Assembly: GCA_046314415.1 (NCBI GenBank)
Contig: JBKBWT010000094.1
Location: forward strand, 1-17,724
Source of the DNA: JADJNW01 sp046314415
Lineage (GTDB): Bacteria > Bacteroidota > Bacteroidia > Chitinophagales > Saprospiraceae
Length of the DNA stretch: 17,724 nucleotides
Reading direction: 5' to 3'
Part shown: piece by piece, positions 15,757-17,724 of the stretch
Position numbering within the stretch: position 1 is the stretch's first letter
Layout: every line of letters begins with the position of its first letter
Made by a program: the position numbers and the translations under genes
Notes under the pieces: generated by a model
What the model was told of the DNA's origin: nothing
The model's database searches: none
What the model saw: the letters and a program-made list of their open reading frames with translations, nothing else

Positions 15757-15795
15757 ATAAGGCTGAGTGTACGCTTGAGGCACGCTCAGCCTTAT
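15757..15795. terminator. Strong bidirectional terminator between the DUF4230 and glucokinase genes
   Basis: ATAAGGCTGAGTGT (15757-15770) pairs with ACGCTCAGCCTTAT (15782-15795), a 14-bp stem with a single G-U pair and an 11-base loop. It lies 10 bases after the DUF4230 stop and 12 bases after the glucokinase stop. The plus-strand side runs into T-rich sequence (15796-15813), and the position between converging genes fits termination from both sides. Confidence 0.9.
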
Positions 15796-15807
15796 ATGTT
15801 ATTATTT

Positions 15808-16842
15808 TTATTTATAAGAGCCATAATAAGCCGCTCCTAGTACAGCGGTTCGGCTATTTAAAATCAAATACACCGGGACAGCTTCAATTAATGGGCGCAT
15901 GCGTCCAACCTGGAAAAAGTGTTCCAGAAAAATAGATTTTGCGCTTTCGTCCCAAAGTTTGGGCGGAATACCGCCACCAATAAACAGTCCTCCGGTTGCT
16001 TTTAATTTCAGAGCCAGATTAGACGACTCAATTGCCAGATAACGCACAAATAATTCGATGGTTTCGCTGCAAATGGGTACTTCCTGCCGATGCTCTCCGA
16101 TGACTTGGGCATGGTCGCCATCCATTATTTTTTTATGGAGCCAATCCGGTTCTACCCGACCTTTTACATCTCGTAAAAATTGATATATATTGAAAATTCC
16201 CATACCCGAAATAATCCGTTCCCAGCTCACATGGTCCCACTGTTGCTGCAAATAGCGTAACAACTCGATGTCCATTTCCGTCCGGGGTGCAAAATCGGTA
16301 TGTCCACCCTCGGTCGCAAACGGATGAAACGTCTTACCATCCCAAAACAAGCCGCCTTCGCCCAAGCCTGTTCCCGGCGCGATGATCGCACCATTACCCT
16401 CATTATCTGTATTACCAGGATAAATTTTAATCAGTTCCCCTTCGCCCAGCATTGCCAAGCCATAAGCTTTCGCCTCCAGATCATTCAACAACAGTACTTC
16501 TTCTACCTCCAATTCTTTCTGTAGCTGGGTGACATCTAACACCCAATTCAAATTGGTTAATTTCACTTTGCCATGCCGTACCGGACCAGCAGCAGCAATG
16601 CTAATACGGTGGGGCGCTACCGCAACCGTATCAATAAAATCCTTTGCCAGCGCAGCAAAAGAACTCCACTTCTGAGATTCATATACAGATTCCTCAAGAA
16701 GTGTAAAAGATTGGTTATTTACTAAATATAAAGCTAAATCGGTCTTTGTGCCTCCAATATCCACTGCCAGCAAAATCGTTCCTTCCTTAACTTGACGTTT
16801 TCCCGGGAATACAATTGGTAGCGCTGCTGCTTCCATTACCAT
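15808..16842 (-). CDS. glk: Glucokinase (hexokinase-family, PF02685)
   Basis: This 344-residue protein phosphorylates glucose to glucose-6-phosphate with ATP in the cytoplasm, feeding glycolysis. Motifs in order: the ATP-binding VDIGGTKT (27-34), AAGPVRHGKVKLTNLNW (84-100), LLNDLEAKAYGL (118-129) with the expected catalytic Asp121, APGTGLGEGG (155-164), EGGHTDFAP (178-186) with the sugar-contacting Glu and His, the SGMG...NIYQFL segment near 212, and FIGGGIPPKL near the end. It belongs to the PF02685 glucokinase family rather than to ROK kinases, as no ROK zinc-binding Cys motif is seen. About 24 residues precede the ATP motif; ATG codons at 16842 and 16836 both lie in frame, and I kept the longer form. 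It diverges from metZ. Confidence 0.93.
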   Translation of the reverse strand: MVMEAAALPIVFPGKRQVKEGTILLAVDIGGTKTDLALYLVNNQSFTLLEESVYESQKWSSFAALAKDFIDTVAVAPHRISIAAAGPVRHGKVKLTNLNWVLDVTQLQKELEVEEVLLLNDLEAKAYGLAMLGEGELIKIYPGNTDNEGNGAIIAPGTGLGEGGLFWDGKTFHPFATEGGHTDFAPRTEMDIELLRYLQQQWDHVSWERIISGMGIFNIYQFLRDVKGRVEPDWLHKKIMDGDHAQVIGEHRQEVPICSETIELFVRYLAIESSNLALKLKATGGLFIGGGIPPKLWDESAKSIFLEHFFQVGRMRPLIEAVPVYLILNSRTAVLGAAYYGSYK

Positions 16843-16908
16843 AGTACCTGTTTTTTGTAAATCACGCTAAAAAGTGTAAAAGTCGGAATGATTTTTCATA
16901 TTCTTATT

Positions 16909-16927
16909 CTTGATGATTATCATTTTG
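16909..16927. promoter_or_regulatory. Fur-box-like palindrome in the glk/metZ spacer
   Basis: On the minus strand 16909-16927 matches 14 of 19 positions of the classic Fur box, with an unbroken 12-base core, AATGATAATCAT. The plus strand shows the perfect dyad ATGAT-T-ATCAT at 16913-16923. It lies 67 bases upstream of the glucokinase start and 109 bases upstream of the metZ start. An iron-regulator site is possible, but the outer half-site is poor and the DNA is AT-rich. Confidence 0.3.
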
Positions 16928-17035
16928 TTGCAAAATTTAGGAAATAAGACAAAATTTTATTTGGAATTACTTTTTCTCTTGCTTAAAAACCTGCAATTTG
17001 CCCGCCAATTCTCTAAAATCAGCAAAACAACCTGC

Positions 17036-17724
17036 ATGAGCGAGCAATCTACCCATTTTGAAACGCTGGCGATTCGTACCCAGGCAGAACAGACGCAACA
17101 TCGGGAGCACTCGGTGCCTTTATATGTGACTTCCAGTTTTACCTTTGATGATGCAGAACAGGCTCGGGCGCTGTTTGCCGATGAAATACCCGGCAATATT
17201 TACTCCCGTTTTTCCAATCCGAATAATGACGAATTTATTCAAAAGCTTTGCCTCCTGGAAGGCGCGGAAGATGGGGTAGCAACCGCCACCGGCATGGCGG
17301 CAATGTTTCTTAGTATGGCAGCGTTTGTACGCAGTGGCGACCATGTGGTGGCATCGCGTTCGCTTTTTGGCTCTACCCATCAGATTCTTACTCAATTACT
17401 GCCACGCTGGGGCATCACGCACACGTATGTGGACGCGGACCAGCCCGAACAATTTGCGCAAGCGATTCAGCCGAATACTAAAATGATTTTTATCGAGACG
17501 CCTTCTAATCCGGCAATAGATTTGATTGATATTCAGTGGCTGGCACAATTAGCCGAAAAACATGATATTCTACTAAATGTGGACAACTGTTTTGCGACGC
17601 CTTATTTACAAAACCCTGTAAAATTAGGCGCACATATTGTAACGCATTCTGCTACCAAATTCATCGACGGGCAGGGTAGGGTGCTCGGCGGCGCTGTTCT
17701 AGGACGTAAAGATTTGATCAAGGA
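17036..17724 (+). CDS. metZ: O-succinylhomoserine sulfhydrylase / Cys-Met metabolism PLP enzyme (3' end cut by window edge)
   Basis: The frame opens at ATG 17036 and runs off the right edge, giving 229 residues of an enzyme normally near 390-400. It belongs to the Cys/Met metabolism PLP-dependent family (PF01053). Visible landmarks are VPLYVTSSFTF (27-37), YSRFSNPNND (56-65), ATATGMAAM (82-90), IETPSNP (153-159), VDNCFATP (182-189) with the Asp that contacts the pyridine nitrogen, and HSATKFIDGQGRVLGG (204-219) with PLP-binding Lys208. The GQGRVLGG stretch after the lysine is typical of MetZ, which makes homocysteine from O-succinylhomoserine and sulfide, rather than of cystathionine gamma-synthase (usually KY..GHSD). 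The relatives MetB and MetY cannot be fully excluded. No ATG lies just upstream in frame. It diverges from glk. Confidence 0.9.
   Translation, partial: MSEQSTHFETLAIRTQAEQTQHREHSVPLYVTSSFTFDDAEQARALFADEIPGNIYSRFSNPNNDEFIQKLCLLEGAEDGVATATGMAAMFLSMAAFVRSGDHVVASRSLFGSTHQILTQLLPRWGITHTYVDADQPEQFAQAIQPNTKMIFIETPSNPAIDLIDIQWLAQLAEKHDILLNVDNCFATPYLQNPVKLGAHIVTHSATKFIDGQGRVLGGAVLGRKDLIK

Noticed and set aside
1..17724. Mobile element, CRISPR, tRNA or defence genes
   Set aside because: No transposase, integrase, repeat array, cloverleaf or known defence domain is visible on either strand; all long frames fit housekeeping or envelope functions.

Overview
The window looks like an ordinary chromosomal segment from a member of the Bacteroidota, most likely a Saprospiria-type (Haliscomenobacter/Lewinella-like) bacterium. 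That reading rests on several things: lipoprotein signal peptides of Bacteroidota style, a lack of Shine-Dalgarno sequences before the starts, AT-rich spacers, and families common in the phylum (GIN-domain/DUF2807, DUF4230, DUF2461, TamB-like, MetZ, a hexokinase-family glucokinase). The phylum call is well supported; the class is a guess from the overall look of the proteins. No stretch longer than 300 bases lacks a gene. I see no tRNA, rRNA, CRISPR array, insertion sequence, integrase or other mobile-element gene.

Layout. Positions 1-3600 (minus strand) carry three exported proteins: a GH5 glycoside hydrolase with a C-terminal CBM6-like module, a beta-propeller lipoprotein, and a neutral-ceramidase-like lipoprotein cut by the left edge. 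Together they suggest extracellular breakdown of a glycan or glycolipid. Positions 3810-6013 (plus strand) carry a GIN-domain lipoprotein closed by a hairpin terminator, then chorismate synthase (aroC) and a small conserved protein. Positions 6070-14243 (minus strand) hold four co-directional genes, in transcription order folP, a 500-residue three-helix membrane protein, a very large TamB-like protein, and a DUF2461 protein. Positions 14502-15746 (plus) encode a membrane-anchored DUF4230 protein. It meets the convergent glucokinase gene (15808-16842, minus) at a strong 14-bp-stem bidirectional terminator. The right edge cuts metZ (from 17036, plus).

Two core biosynthetic steps (chorismate synthase and dihydropteroate synthase, the shikimate and folate routes) lie among envelope and surface genes. 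Glucokinase and a sulfhydrylase of methionine synthesis diverge from a shared 193-bp spacer that holds a Fur-box-like palindrome.

I do not see a clear, undescribed defence, secretion or mobile system. The best candidates for new biology are the 500-residue membrane protein (a possible nuclease-like fold at the N-terminus and a SPOR-like tail), the long extracytoplasmic extension of the DUF4230 protein, and the ceramidase/propeller/GH5 cluster.
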